Assembly: GCF_030689685.1 (NCBI RefSeq)
Contig: NZ_JAUYEY010000041.1
Location: 1-54,662 of the forward strand
Source: Polaromonas sp.
GTDB taxonomy: Bacteria; Pseudomonadota; Gammaproteobacteria; Burkholderiales; Burkholderiaceae_C
Length of the DNA stretch: 54,662 nt
Reading direction: 5' to 3'
Numbering within the stretch: position 1 is the first letter of the stretch; every line of letters starts with the position of its first letter. A program made the translations under genes and the position numbers. This document shows, piece after piece, positions 35,005-42,467 of this stretch. Under the pieces are notes generated by a model that was given only the letters and a program-made list of their open reading frames with translations, did not search any database and had not been told where the DNA came from.

Positions 35005-36753
35005 CTACACTGCGGGACCTTGCCGACGCCCAGGCCAACTCGGCACTGGGCGATTGCCCGCCTGGACGGCATGCTCAAACGCCTCATGCACGCTCAAAAA
35101 TACCTTGCCCTGCAAGCGCTTACCAAGTTCAGTTGAGCGCAGCCGGTCCATCACCGGGCCCTTGACCTCGGCCAGCGTGAACTCGATGCCTCTGCTCGCC
35201 AGGCTGCGCTCGTACTGGGTCAGCACGCCCAGAGCGGTGGCGTCGATCTGGTTGACGGCGGAGCAAATCAGCACCACGCGCCGCACTGACGGGTCTTGGG
35301 CCAGCAGCGCCTCGACCCTGTCTTCCAGCACGGTAGCATTCGCAAAAAACAGGCTCTCATCGACGCGCAGGGCGAGCAGGCCAGGAACGGTTTCCACGGC
35401 ATGCCGCTCGACGTTGCGGAAGTGCTCGGTGCCGGGCACCCGCCCGACCACGGCCATGTGCGGGTGACTGCTGCGCCAGACCAGAGCTGCCAGTGACAGC
35501 GCCACACCCATCAGGATGCCTGCTTCCACACCCAACGCCACCACGCCCACCGCCGTAGCCAGCAGCGACAGCGCGTCAGCGCGGTCATAGTGCCAGGCTT
35601 CCTTCAGCGTCTTCAGGTCGATCAGCGAAGTCACCGCCACGATGATGGTGGCCGCCAGCACCGCATGCGGCAGGTAGTAGAAGAGGCCGGTCAGGGCGGC
35701 AATCACCAACGCCATCAACGCGGCCGAGATCACCCCCGCCAGCGGCGTGTGTGCCCCGGCCGCGAAATTCACCACCGAGCGTGCAAAGCCGCCGGTCACC
35801 GGGTAGCCGCCCGACAGTGCACTGGCGACATTGGCGGCGCCCAGGCCCAGTAGCTCGCGGTTAGGCTGGATGCGCTGCTGGCGCTTGAGCGCCAGCGACT
35901 GCGCCACGGACACGCTTTCGACAAAGCCGATCAGCGTGATCAGCAGCGCAGGCAGCCAGAGCTGGCCCAGCGTGCTGATGCCGGGCAGTGCCAAGGTCAG
36001 TTGCGGCAATCCTTGCGGCACGGCGCCCACCACACTGACACCAGCAGTCTCGTTCAGCTTGAACAGGGCCACCACGGCGGTGGAGGCGATCACGGCCACC
36101 ATGGGCGCCAGCTTAGCCATCAGCTCGGCCGCCTTGGCTGGCACGCCCAGCCGCGTCAGCAGTGGAGCCAGATAACGACGGGCCAGCAGCAGGAAAAGCA
36201 GGCTGGCCACACCGATGGCGAAGGTGACTGGCTTGGTCTGCGGCAGCGCCTCGGCCAGGCCGACCAGGGTCTCCAGCACGTCCGAGCCCGCCACCTTGAC
36301 GCCCAGGATGTACTTGAGCTGGCCCACGGCGATCAGCACTGCGGATCCGGTGATGAAGCCGCTGATGACCGGGTGGCTCAGAAAATGCGCGAGAAAGCCC
36401 AGGCGCAGGGCGCCGAAAGCGAGCAGCATCACGCCCGAGATCAGCGACAACTGGATCGCCAGTGTCACGTATTCGGCCGATCCGGCGGCGGCGAGCGGCT
36501 GCAAGGCGCTGGCTGTCATGAGTGAAGCGACCGCTACCGGTCCGACCGCCAGGGTCATGCTTGAGCCCAGCAGGGCGTAAGCCACGATGGGCAGGATACT
36601 GGCGTACAGGCCGACTTCGGGCGGCAGCCCGGCCAACAGGGCGTAGGCCAAGCTTTGCGGAATAAGCATCACCGTGACGATCACACCCGCAGTGAGGTCA
36701 CCGGCCAGCCAGGCCGGCCGGTAGCTGCGGAGCCAGACAGGTAACCAGTTCAT
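35005..36753 (-). CDS. SulP-family anion transporter
   Basis: The 582-residue protein has the SulP membrane domain (LAGDLTAGVIVTVMLIPQSL at the start, GGYPVTGGFARSVVNFAAG and HTPLAGVISA later) with 10-14 helices, and a C-terminal STAS domain (about 440-560; ALRVDESLFFANATVLEDRV, and LICSAVNQIDATALGVL). SulP proteins carry sulfate or bicarbonate. It is the last gene of the BigR-led cluster, 51 bases after the DUF442 gene, which favours sulfate or sulfite movement. STAS regulation by binding partners is known in the family. Confidence 0.88.
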   Translation of the reverse strand: MNWLPVWLRSYRPAWLAGDLTAGVIVTVMLIPQSLAYALLAGLPPEVGLYASILPIVAYALLGSSMTLAVGPVAVASLMTASALQPLAAAGSAEYVTLAIQLSLISGVMLLAFGALRLGFLAHFLSHPVISGFITGSAVLIAVGQLKYILGVKVAGSDVLETLVGLAEALPQTKPVTFAIGVASLLFLLLARRYLAPLLTRLGVPAKAAELMAKLAPMVAVIASTAVVALFKLNETAGVSVVGAVPQGLPQLTLALPGISTLGQLWLPALLITLIGFVESVSVAQSLALKRQQRIQPNRELLGLGAANVASALSGGYPVTGGFARSVVNFAAGAHTPLAGVISAALMALVIAALTGLFYYLPHAVLAATIIVAVTSLIDLKTLKEAWHYDRADALSLLATAVGVVALGVEAGILMGVALSLAALVWRSSHPHMAVVGRVPGTEHFRNVERHAVETVPGLLALRVDESLFFANATVLEDRVEALLAQDPSVRRVVLICSAVNQIDATALGVLTQYERSLASRGIEFTLAEVKGPVMDRLRSTELGKRLQGKVFLSVHEAFEHAVQAGNRPVPSWPGRRQGPAV

Positions 36754-36804
36754 GAAGTGGTCCTTGTCATGATAAATGAGCAGGGGCTGGCCAGGAGCGG
36801 GGCT

Positions 36805-37149
36805 TCACTCGGCGGTCTGGGCCAACTGATAAAGCTGAGCCGAGCGTGCGCCCGAGCGGCAGAAAGCCAGCACCGGGGCGGGAGCCTTGGCCAGCGCCTG
36901 CCGCATGGCCACGGCTTGCGCCGGCGTGATGGCGCCGCTGACCACAGGCAGGTAGACATAGTGCAGACCGGCCGTCCGCGCGGCCTGTTCGATGTCGCGG
37001 CTCAGCGGCTGGGCGCTGCCACCCTCGCCATCCGGGCGGTTGTTGATCAGGGCGGTGAAGCCCTGGGTGGCAAGGCCGGGGACGTCACCGACCGTGAGCT
37101 GTGCGGTGACCGCGAACGCCGCGTTCAGGTAACGAATCGGGACTGCCAT
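36805..37149 (-). CDS. DUF442 (beta-lactamase-hydrolase-like) phosphatase/sulfurtransferase-type protein
   Basis: The protein is 114 residues from ATG 37149 (MAVPIRYLNAAFAVTAQ). It has the tyrosine-phosphatase-like fold of the TIGR01244/DUF442 family with the loop FCRSGARS (C-x5-R). The segment FTALINNRPDGEGG is typical. In BigR operons the same domain is often fused to the Blh dioxygenase; here it is separate, and the dioxygenase lies across the divergent promoter. It probably handles sulfur on the loop cysteine. Confidence 0.85.
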   Translation of the reverse strand: MAVPIRYLNAAFAVTAQLTVGDVPGLATQGFTALINNRPDGEGGSAQPLSRDIEQAARTAGLHYVYLPVVSGAITPAQAVAMRQALAKAPAPVLAFCRSGARSAQLYQLAQTAE

Positions 37150-37150
37150 G

Positions 37151-37585
37151 TCAGCGCGCACCCAGCCGCTGCGTGCGCCGCTCGCTCAGCTCGAACAGCA
37201 GAATGCCCGCCAGCATGGCCAGTACGAACACCACCGCCTTGGGCTGGCCAGCTCCCATTGAAACAATGGCCGGGCCGGGACAGAAGCCCGCCAGGCCCCA
37301 GCCCACGCCAAATATCAGGCTGCCTAGCAGCAGGCGTTTGTCGATATCGCCCGAATTGGGCAGGTGCAGGGCGCTGCCCAGGAAGGTGGTGGTGCGTTTT
37401 TTCGCCAGCGCGAAGGCGAACACGCCAACCAGGATGGCGCCGCCCATTACCAGCGCCAGCGAAGGATCCCAGGCGCCGAACAGGTCCAGGAAGCCGATCA
37501 CCTTGCCGGGGTCGGTCATGCCGGAGAGGATGAGTCCGATGCCGAAAATCAGCCCGACCACGAATTCGGAAATGCGGTGTTTCAT
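37151..37585 (-). CDS. YeeE/YedE (PmpB-type) half-transporter
   Basis: The protein is 144 residues from ATG 37585 (MKHRISEFVVGLIFGIGLIL). It has four membrane helices and the motifs LILSGMTDPGKVIGFLDL and GWGLAGFCPGPAIVSMG, the C-terminal half of the YeeE thiosulfate/sulfur channel. The cysteine in GFCPGPA is the conserved pore cysteine. It pairs with the N-terminal half encoded just upstream, so the channel is split over two genes. Confidence 0.88.
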   Translation of the reverse strand: MKHRISEFVVGLIFGIGLILSGMTDPGKVIGFLDLFGAWDPSLALVMGGAILVGVFAFALAKKRTTTFLGSALHLPNSGDIDKRLLLGSLIFGVGWGLAGFCPGPAIVSMGAGQPKAVVFVLAMLAGILLFELSERRTQRLGAR

Positions 37586-37608
37586 AGGTGTTTCCTTTTT
37601 CATTCGGT

Positions 37609-38043
37609 TCACGAGCCCAGTGCGTGGCGCACCAGGTACACGGTCATAAAGCCGGCGCCCATGAAGGCGAGCGTGGCTATGAGCGAGCGGGGCGACAGGC
37701 GTGACAAGCCGCAGACGCCGTGACCGCTGGTGCAGCCCGCACCGTAACGCGTGCCCACGCCCACCAGCAGTCCGGCAACGACCACCGTGGTCCAACCCGC
37801 GTCGATACGCACCGGGCTGGGTCCGACCACCAGGAAGTACAGCATCGGTGCGACCAGCAGGCCGAGCATGAACGACAGGCGCCAGCCCACATCGCCCGCT
37901 TTCGGGCGGAACAGGCCACCCACGATGCCGCTGATGCCCAGGATGCGTCCGTTCACCAGGATGAACAGTGCTGCGGCCAGGCCCAACAAGATGCCGCCGG
38001 CCAGCGAGGCCCAGGGCGTGAAATGATTCCAGTCGATAGTCAT
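37609..38043 (-). CDS. YeeE/YedE (PmpA-type) half-transporter
   Basis: The protein is 144 residues from ATG 38043, which overlaps the bigR stop (38040-38043). Motifs are LFILVNGRILGISGIVGGLF and RYGAGCTSGHGVCGLSRLSP, the N-terminal half of YeeE, with the GCTSGHGVCG cysteines that pass thiosulfate through the membrane by transient contact. With the next gene it forms a complete channel. Its product fits a sulfide/persulfide-induced cluster. Confidence 0.88.
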   Translation of the reverse strand: MTIDWNHFTPWASLAGGILLGLAAALFILVNGRILGISGIVGGLFRPKAGDVGWRLSFMLGLLVAPMLYFLVVGPSPVRIDAGWTTVVVAGLLVGVGTRYGAGCTSGHGVCGLSRLSPRSLIATLAFMGAGFMTVYLVRHALGS

Positions 38044-38372
38044 CGTTTTTTCCTCTTCGAGTTGTCGCAAAATTGTTCGTACAGCACATTCATCACGGCC
38101 AGCGCTTGCGGGCTGTCGATCTGGTAGTAGATGCTCTTGCCTTCACGGCGTGTACTGACGAGGTTTTCGTCACGCAACACACCCAGCTGCTGAGACAGCG
38201 TGGGTTGCGCGATGCCGACAAGCGCTTCCAGTTCACTCACCCGCTGCTCTCCCTGTGCCAGCTGGCACAGCAACAGCAGCCGGTCGGGGTTGGCCAGTAC
38301 CTTCATCAGGCGGCTGGCCTCGTCGGCGGCGCTGCGCAAGATGGCGAGGTCCATGAGGGTGTTTGCCTGCAT
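38040..38372 (-). CDS. bigR: BigR/SqrR-type ArsR-family (per)sulfide sensor
   Basis: The 110-residue winged-helix protein has the ArsR fold (ASRLMKVLANPDRLLLLCQL, VGIAQPTLSQQLGVLRDENL and the wing VSTRREGKSIYYQ). Cys36 and Cys102 are placed as the redox pair of BigR/SqrR, which forms a tetrasulfide link with persulfide and leaves DNA. The ATG has AAGGAG ten bases upstream. It heads the operon with YeeE halves, DUF442 and SulP, and faces the dioxygenase gene. Confidence 0.85.
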   Translation of the reverse strand: MQANTLMDLAILRSAADEASRLMKVLANPDRLLLLCQLAQGEQRVSELEALVGIAQPTLSQQLGVLRDENLVSTRREGKSIYYQIDSPQALAVMNVLYEQFCDNSKRKKR

Positions 38373-38407
38373 GGTGATCTCACTCCTTTTTGATTTAAGA
38401 CAACAAT

Positions 38408-38442
38408 AGTATATTTACAAACAATCTATTTGTCAATATAAT
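38408..38442. promoter_or_regulatory. Divergent sigma-70 promoters sharing a BigR-type operator palindrome
   Basis: On the plus strand TTTACA (38414-38419), a 17-base spacer and TATAAT (38437-38442) form a promoter for the dioxygenase gene. On the minus strand TTGACA (38436-38431), 17 bases and TATACT (38413-38408) form one for bigR. Between and over them lies a dyad: ATATTTACAAA (38411-38421) and TTTGTCAATAT (38429-38439), matching at 10 of 11 positions. A BigR-type repressor bound here would block both promoters. Confidence 0.75.
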
Positions 38443-38477
38443 GATTGAATAGAAGCTCACGCGACAAGGACCATTGC

Positions 38478-39338
38478 ATGACACCCACCGTACAAAGTTT
38501 TTTCGACCTCGCCACCTGGACCGTCAGCTACGTGGTCTATGAAAAGGAAGGCTCAGCCTGCGCCATCATCGATTCGGTGCTCGACTACGACCCCAAGTCT
38601 GGCCGTACCCGCACCACCTCGGCCGACAAGCTGATCGCATTCGTGCAGGAAAAGAACCTGCGGGTCGACTGGATTGTGGAAACCCATGCCCATGCGGACC
38701 ATCTGTCAGCGGCGCACTATCTGCGCGGGAAGCTGGGCGGGAAAATTGCCATTGGCGCGGCCATCACCGATGTTCAGGATGTGTTCAAGCGCATCTTCCA
38801 CCTTGAAGCGGAGTTCCAGCCGGATGGCCACCAGTTCGACCACCTGCTGCAGGACGGCGAAACGTTTGCCATCGGCGCGCTCACCGCCGAGGCCCTGTCG
38901 GTGCCCGGGCACACCCCGGCCTGCATGGCCTACCGCATCGGTGATGCCGTGTTCGTGGGCGACACCCTGTTCATGCCCGACGTGGGCACGGCGCGCTGCG
39001 ACTTCCCTGGCGGCGATGCCCACAGTCTGTACCGCTCGATGCGCAAGCTGCTGAGCCTGCCGATCAACACACGCCTGTTCATGTGTCACGACTACCCGCC
39101 GGAGGGGCGTCCGGCAGTCTGGGAAACCACGGTGGCCGAGCAACGGGCGAAAAACATCCACGTTCACGACGGCGTCAGCGAGGATGACTTCGTCAAGATG
39201 CGCAGCGCGCGTGACGCCACACTGGAGATGCCGGTGCTGATCCTGCCCTCGGTGCAGGTCAACATCCGTGCCGGCGAGATGCCACCGAAGGAGGACAACG
39301 GCGTGTCCTACCTGAAAATTCCACTCAACGCGTTGTGA
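38478..39338 (+). CDS. blh: Blh-type persulfide dioxygenase (MBL fold)
   Basis: The protein is 286 residues from ATG 38478, with AAGGA eight bases upstream. The iron-binding set is ETHAHADHLSAAHYL (His70, His72, Asp74, His75), VPGHTPACMAY, FVGDTLFMPDVGTARCDFPG and FMCHDY. PDVGTARCDFPGG is the signature of the bacterial BigR-linked dioxygenase, distinct from the ETHE1-like enzyme at 23210. It turns persulfides to sulfite, which SulP or sulfur enzymes can take on. Confidence 0.88.
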   Translation: MTPTVQSFFDLATWTVSYVVYEKEGSACAIIDSVLDYDPKSGRTRTTSADKLIAFVQEKNLRVDWIVETHAHADHLSAAHYLRGKLGGKIAIGAAITDVQDVFKRIFHLEAEFQPDGHQFDHLLQDGETFAIGALTAEALSVPGHTPACMAYRIGDAVFVGDTLFMPDVGTARCDFPGGDAHSLYRSMRKLLSLPINTRLFMCHDYPPEGRPAVWETTVAEQRAKNIHVHDGVSEDDFVKMRSARDATLEMPVLILPSVQVNIRAGEMPPKEDNGVSYLKIPLNAL

Positions 39339-39375
39339 TCCCGTGCCCGTCCTTAACTTGAAAAAAGTCGATGCA

Positions 39376-39510
39376 ATGAGTGAAAAATAAATTGTGATTC
39401 ATCTGACCAAGGATCACGACTACCGCTTCCGGTTTGCCTTTGGCGAGGAGGCTTTGCTCATAGTCAGTTTTATCCGAAAGGTCTCTTCGTTATTGTCTGC
39501 TTTTACAGAA
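39376..39510 (+). pseudogene. N-terminal remnant of an OsmC-like gene with a stop at codon 5
   Basis: ATG 39376 begins MSEK, then TAA (39388-39390), and the same frame continues IVIHLTKDHDYRFRFAFGEE. The pattern of a beta strand followed by DYRFRFAFGE resembles the start of OsmC-family peroxidase or thiol proteins. Homology stops after about 30 residues; no core with the paired cysteines follows. The call rests on a short match. Confidence 0.4.
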
Positions 39511-39558
39511 ACTCGTAAGCGCGTATGGTGATACTTTTCAACTCAATGGAGTGCATCC

Positions 39559-39888
39559 ATGCAAATCATTTTTGAATCGCGTGAACCGTGGCTGGAGCAA
39601 CTGCGCGGCCTGGCGGTGCGCCGCGTGCGGCAGGCCACGCGGCACCTCGGCTGGTTGGCGCCGCGCGCACGGGTCCGGGTTTCGGATGTTCAGGGCGCCG
39701 ACGATGGCATCGACAAACGCTGCGAGGTGGAACTGACGGCCGAGGGTACGGGCTCGGTGGTGGTGACATCGGTCACGCGCGACTGGGGTTCCGCGCTGCA
39801 AAGCGCGCTGGCGCGCGCTGTCCGCGCCTTGCTGCGCAAACTCCAGCCGCCGCGCAGCGCCAGGCGTGCCATCGGCCACCAGCGCTGA
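39559..39888 (+). CDS. HPF/RaiA-like ribosome-associated protein (intact copy)
   Basis: The 110-residue basic protein starts at ATG 39559 after GGAGTG. The fold is that of S30AE/HPF: strand MQIIFESREPWLEQLRGLAV, helix VRRVRQATRHLGWL, strands ARVRVSDVQGADDGIDKRCE and GSVVVTSVTRDW, then helix SALQSALARAVRALLRKL. Such proteins bind the decoding centre of idle ribosomes. It is about 60% identical by eye to the broken copy at 5701, and the same zinc-ribbon gene follows 39 bases later. Confidence 0.75.
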   Translation: MQIIFESREPWLEQLRGLAVRRVRQATRHLGWLAPRARVRVSDVQGADDGIDKRCEVELTAEGTGSVVVTSVTRDWGSALQSALARAVRALLRKLQPPRSARRAIGHQR

Positions 39889-39927
39889 GGTGGTTGCATC
39901 CCTTTAATTTTTCACGGGAAACCCTTG

Positions 39928-40203
39928 ATGAAATGTCCCCACTGCCCCGATGCCACCTTGCTGATGTCTGAGCGCCAGGGTGTCGAAATTGACTACTGTC
40001 CCCAGTGCCGCGGCGTCTGGCTGGACCGTGGCGAGCTCGACAAACTGATTGACTTTTCTACGGCAGCGCCCGCCCCCGTACCCGCGCCGGCCCGGCACGC
40101 GCCCCAGCCTGCGCATCCGGACTTCGTGGACTCCGACTACCGGCACAGCAGGCGCGGTTATCCGCGCAAGCAGAAGTCCTGGCTCAGCGAGATATTTGAT
40201 TGA
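39928..40203 (+). CDS. Small zinc-ribbon (zf-TFIIB) protein, second copy
   Basis: The 91-residue protein has the ribbon CPHC...CPQC and GVWLDRGELDKLIDF, a Pro/Ala linker and the tail DFVDSDYRHSRRGYPRKQKS then WLSEIFD. It parallels the 6124 protein along the whole length apart from the linker. It follows the intact HPF-like gene. A joint role in ribosome dormancy or RNA binding is an inference from repeated linkage. Confidence 0.85.
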   Translation: MKCPHCPDATLLMSERQGVEIDYCPQCRGVWLDRGELDKLIDFSTAAPAPVPAPARHAPQPAHPDFVDSDYRHSRRGYPRKQKSWLSEIFD

Positions 40204-40298
40204 GCCCACACGGGCTGATGGTCCGGTAGGGTGTGTATGAAGCGGGAATGCGCCGTCCTGCAAGTTCGCCCGATTTTGTGCTGAAGGAGTGCCCGGCT

Positions 40299-40880
40299 GT
40301 GAAGCTGTCCCGGATCGTTGAACCCTTTGCCCGCTTGTCGGCGGCCGGCTTGAGTGTGCTGCTGATGGCAGCATGTGTGGCGCCGGTCACGCAGTTTCCC
40401 TTGCAGGAGCAATTTGGATCGACCGCGACCTACTCGCGGCTGTTCGATGCGACGGCCGCGCAAACCTGCGAGGCCGCACGACGCGCACTGTTGAGCCAGG
40501 GTTACATCATCAAGACGGCACGCGAAGACCTGGTGGACGGGCACAAAAGTTTTCAGCCCGAGCCCGAAGCACATTTGCAGATGGCCATTCGTGTGGTGTG
40601 TGTGCCCGAGACCGCCGACAAAAGCGTCAGCCTCGGTTTTGTCACTGCGCTGCAAGACAGTTACGCGCTGAAGAAAAGCAACAACTCCGCCAGCCTCGGC
40701 GTGGGTGCCATCGGCTCGGTGTCCTTGCCGTTTAGTTCCAGCAACGACGCGATGGTCAAGGTCGGCAGCGAAACCATCACCGCCGATGCTTTTTATGACC
40801 GCTTCTTCGATCTGGTCAAGCGCTACCTGGTGATGGACGACAGTGTCGGCATCACCGGCAGCCCCGCCACGCCTCGTTGA
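40299..40880 (+). CDS. DUF2242 outer-membrane lipoprotein
   Basis: The protein is 193 residues from GTG 40299, chosen because AAGGAG lies nine bases upstream and a lipoprotein signal follows (LSAAGLSVLLMAAC, lipobox LMAAC). The body (TCEAARRALLSQGYIIKTAR, EAHLQMAIRVVCVPE, DAFYDRFFDLVKRYL) fits DUF2242, a family of unknown function. An upstream ATG at 40233 lacks a ribosome site. Confidence 0.75.
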   Translation: MKLSRIVEPFARLSAAGLSVLLMAACVAPVTQFPLQEQFGSTATYSRLFDATAAQTCEAARRALLSQGYIIKTAREDLVDGHKSFQPEPEAHLQMAIRVVCVPETADKSVSLGFVTALQDSYALKKSNNSASLGVGAIGSVSLPFSSSNDAMVKVGSETITADAFYDRFFDLVKRYLVMDDSVGITGSPATPR

Positions 40881-40929
40881 TGCGCGTGCGGGCCAAGCAG
40901 GGCGCGCATCCGGATACCCAGGCTCCTAG

Positions 40930-41050
40930 GCCCGCGTCAAGGCCGATGGCTTGGCGACGCCGCAGGAGCGTCGCCAGTTGCGCAGCGAACTCATGGCGCT
41001 GCAGGACGAAGGGGAGCGCATGATCCGCAACGGACGCGGTGAAGCGCCGT
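40930..41050 (+). pseudogene. Short coding remnant (3' end of an unknown gene)
   Basis: After a TAG at 40927-40929 the frame reads ARVKADGLATPQERRQLRSE and LMALQDEGERMIRNGRGE, a helix-turn-helix-like or EF-hand-like sequence (DG.ATPQER) seen at the C terminus of small exported proteins. It has no start codon and runs into the convergent rluE end. It is recorded as a fossil with low certainty. Confidence 0.3.
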
Positions 41051-41619
41051 CAGGCCCAGGCTTCGGCCAGGTCCTCGCGCCACGCGCCCGGCGCCAGGTC
41101 GTCCAGGCTGCAGGGGCCGATGCTGGCGCGTACCAGGCGCAGGGTCGGAAAGCCGACCGCAGCGGTCATGCGCCGCACCTGCCGGTTGCGCCCCTCGCGA
41201 ATAACCAGTTCCACCCACGCGGTCGGGATGGCCTGGCGCACACGCACCGGCGGGTCGCGCGGCCACAGCGCTGGCGGCGGCGTCATCAGGCAGGCACGGG
41301 CCGGGCGCGTGATGCCGTCATTGAGCACCACGCCATCGCGCAGCGTTTGCAGCGCGGCGTCACCGGGCAGGCCCTCGACCTGCACCCAGTAGGTCTTCTC
41401 CATCTTGAAGCGCGGATCGCTGATGCGCGCCTGCAGCTTGCCGTCGCTGGTCAGCAGCAGCAGGCCCTCGCTGTCGGCGTCAAGCCGCCCGGCCACATAC
41501 ACGTCCGGGATGGCGATGAAGTCTTTGAGTCCGCGCCAGCGTCCTTCCGGCGTGAACTGGCTCAGCACGCCATACGGTTTGTTGAACACAATCAGGCGCG
41601 GCGGTGGCGCAGGCAGCAT
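41050..41619 (-). CDS. rluE: 23S rRNA pseudouridine synthase RluE type
   Basis: The 189-residue protein lacks an S4 domain and has the RsuA/RluE catalytic motif GRLDADSEGLLLLTSDG (the Asp is catalytic), the start PPRLIVFNKPYGVLSQFTPE, and REGRNRQVRRMTAAVGFPTL. It modifies U2457 in 23S rRNA in relatives. It starts at the end of the dehalogenase gene (one-base overlap), so the two are read as a unit. Confidence 0.88.
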   Translation of the reverse strand: MLPAPPPRLIVFNKPYGVLSQFTPEGRWRGLKDFIAIPDVYVAGRLDADSEGLLLLTSDGKLQARISDPRFKMEKTYWVQVEGLPGDAALQTLRDGVVLNDGITRPARACLMTPPPALWPRDPPVRVRQAIPTAWVELVIREGRNRQVRRMTAAVGFPTLRLVRASIGPCSLDDLAPGAWREDLAEAWA

Positions 41620-42332
41620 CAGCAGCCCAACTGATCGGCCAGCGCGAGAAAGTCTTTCGCGTGCCAGGTGTTGGCGGGGTCGGGTGACACGTCCTTGGGC
41701 TGGGCGGCGCCAAACTCGTTCGGCCGTTCGATATAGGCGGTCTGCAAACCGCAGTCGCGCGCGGCGGCCAGGTCGTCCTGGTGTGCAGCCACCAGCATCA
41801 CCTCGGCCGGTGCCAGATCAAACACCTTGGCCACGCCGAGGTAGGTTGCCGGGGCGGGCTTGTAGGCCCGGAAGACCTCGGCCGACAACACGCAGTCCCA
41901 GGGCAGGCCGGCGCGTTTGGCCATGTTGGTGAGCAGACCGATGTTGCCGTTGGACAGCGTGCAAATGGTGTAGCGCGACTTCAGTCGATTCAGGCCTGCC
42001 ACAACGTCGGGCCAGGGCTCGAGTCGGTGCCAGGCGGTGTTCAGGTGTTGCCGGTCGGCCTCGCTCAAATCATCGAGGCCGAACTGCGGCAGGATGCTGT
42101 CGAGGATGAGGCGGTGCAGATCGTCGATCCGCGTCCAACCGAGTTCGCCCGACATGACGCGGGCCATCGCCGGCCGATAACCTGCGCGCCAGGCCAGCGC
42201 AAACGCATCGCCGTCCACTGCGGGACGCAGCGCTTGCACCTCGCGGGCGATGCTGCTGTGCCAGTCGACCACGGTGCCAAAAACATCGAAGGCCAGTACT
42301 TTCGCGTGGACAGGCTGTGGGGGTTTGTTCAT
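41619..42332 (-). CDS. (S)-2-haloacid dehalogenase type II (HAD superfamily)
   Basis: The protein is 237 residues from ATG 42332 (MNKPPQPVHAKVLAFDVFGT). The nucleophile Asp is in AFDVFGTVVDW, the Ser/Asn of motif II in CTLSNGN, the Lys in AYKPAPATYL and the acidic motif in LVAAHQDDLAAARDCGLQTA. The family removes halides from 2-haloacids, though many members act on other substrates. The upstream frame to 42455 is not conserved. Confidence 0.85.
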   Translation of the reverse strand: MNKPPQPVHAKVLAFDVFGTVVDWHSSIAREVQALRPAVDGDAFALAWRAGYRPAMARVMSGELGWTRIDDLHRLILDSILPQFGLDDLSEADRQHLNTAWHRLEPWPDVVAGLNRLKSRYTICTLSNGNIGLLTNMAKRAGLPWDCVLSAEVFRAYKPAPATYLGVAKVFDLAPAEVMLVAAHQDDLAAARDCGLQTAYIERPNEFGAAQPKDVSPDPANTWHAKDFLALADQLGC

Positions 42333-42467
42333 GCCTGCATTATCGGCAACCCGCACCGCGCTGAAAAGGCGGGCTCGCCAGAGCCCAGGCGCTACACTTG
42401 TTTTGAACGTTGCGTTGTTGGGCCTGGTGCTCACGAAAAGCAGAAGGCGTCTCATGAAAGAGCCTTG

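Noticed and set aside
41781..42467. N-terminal extension of the PAS kinase by 229 codons
   Set aside because: The segment is antisense to the dehalogenase gene and has no conserved domain; ATG 42468 begins directly before the membrane helices.
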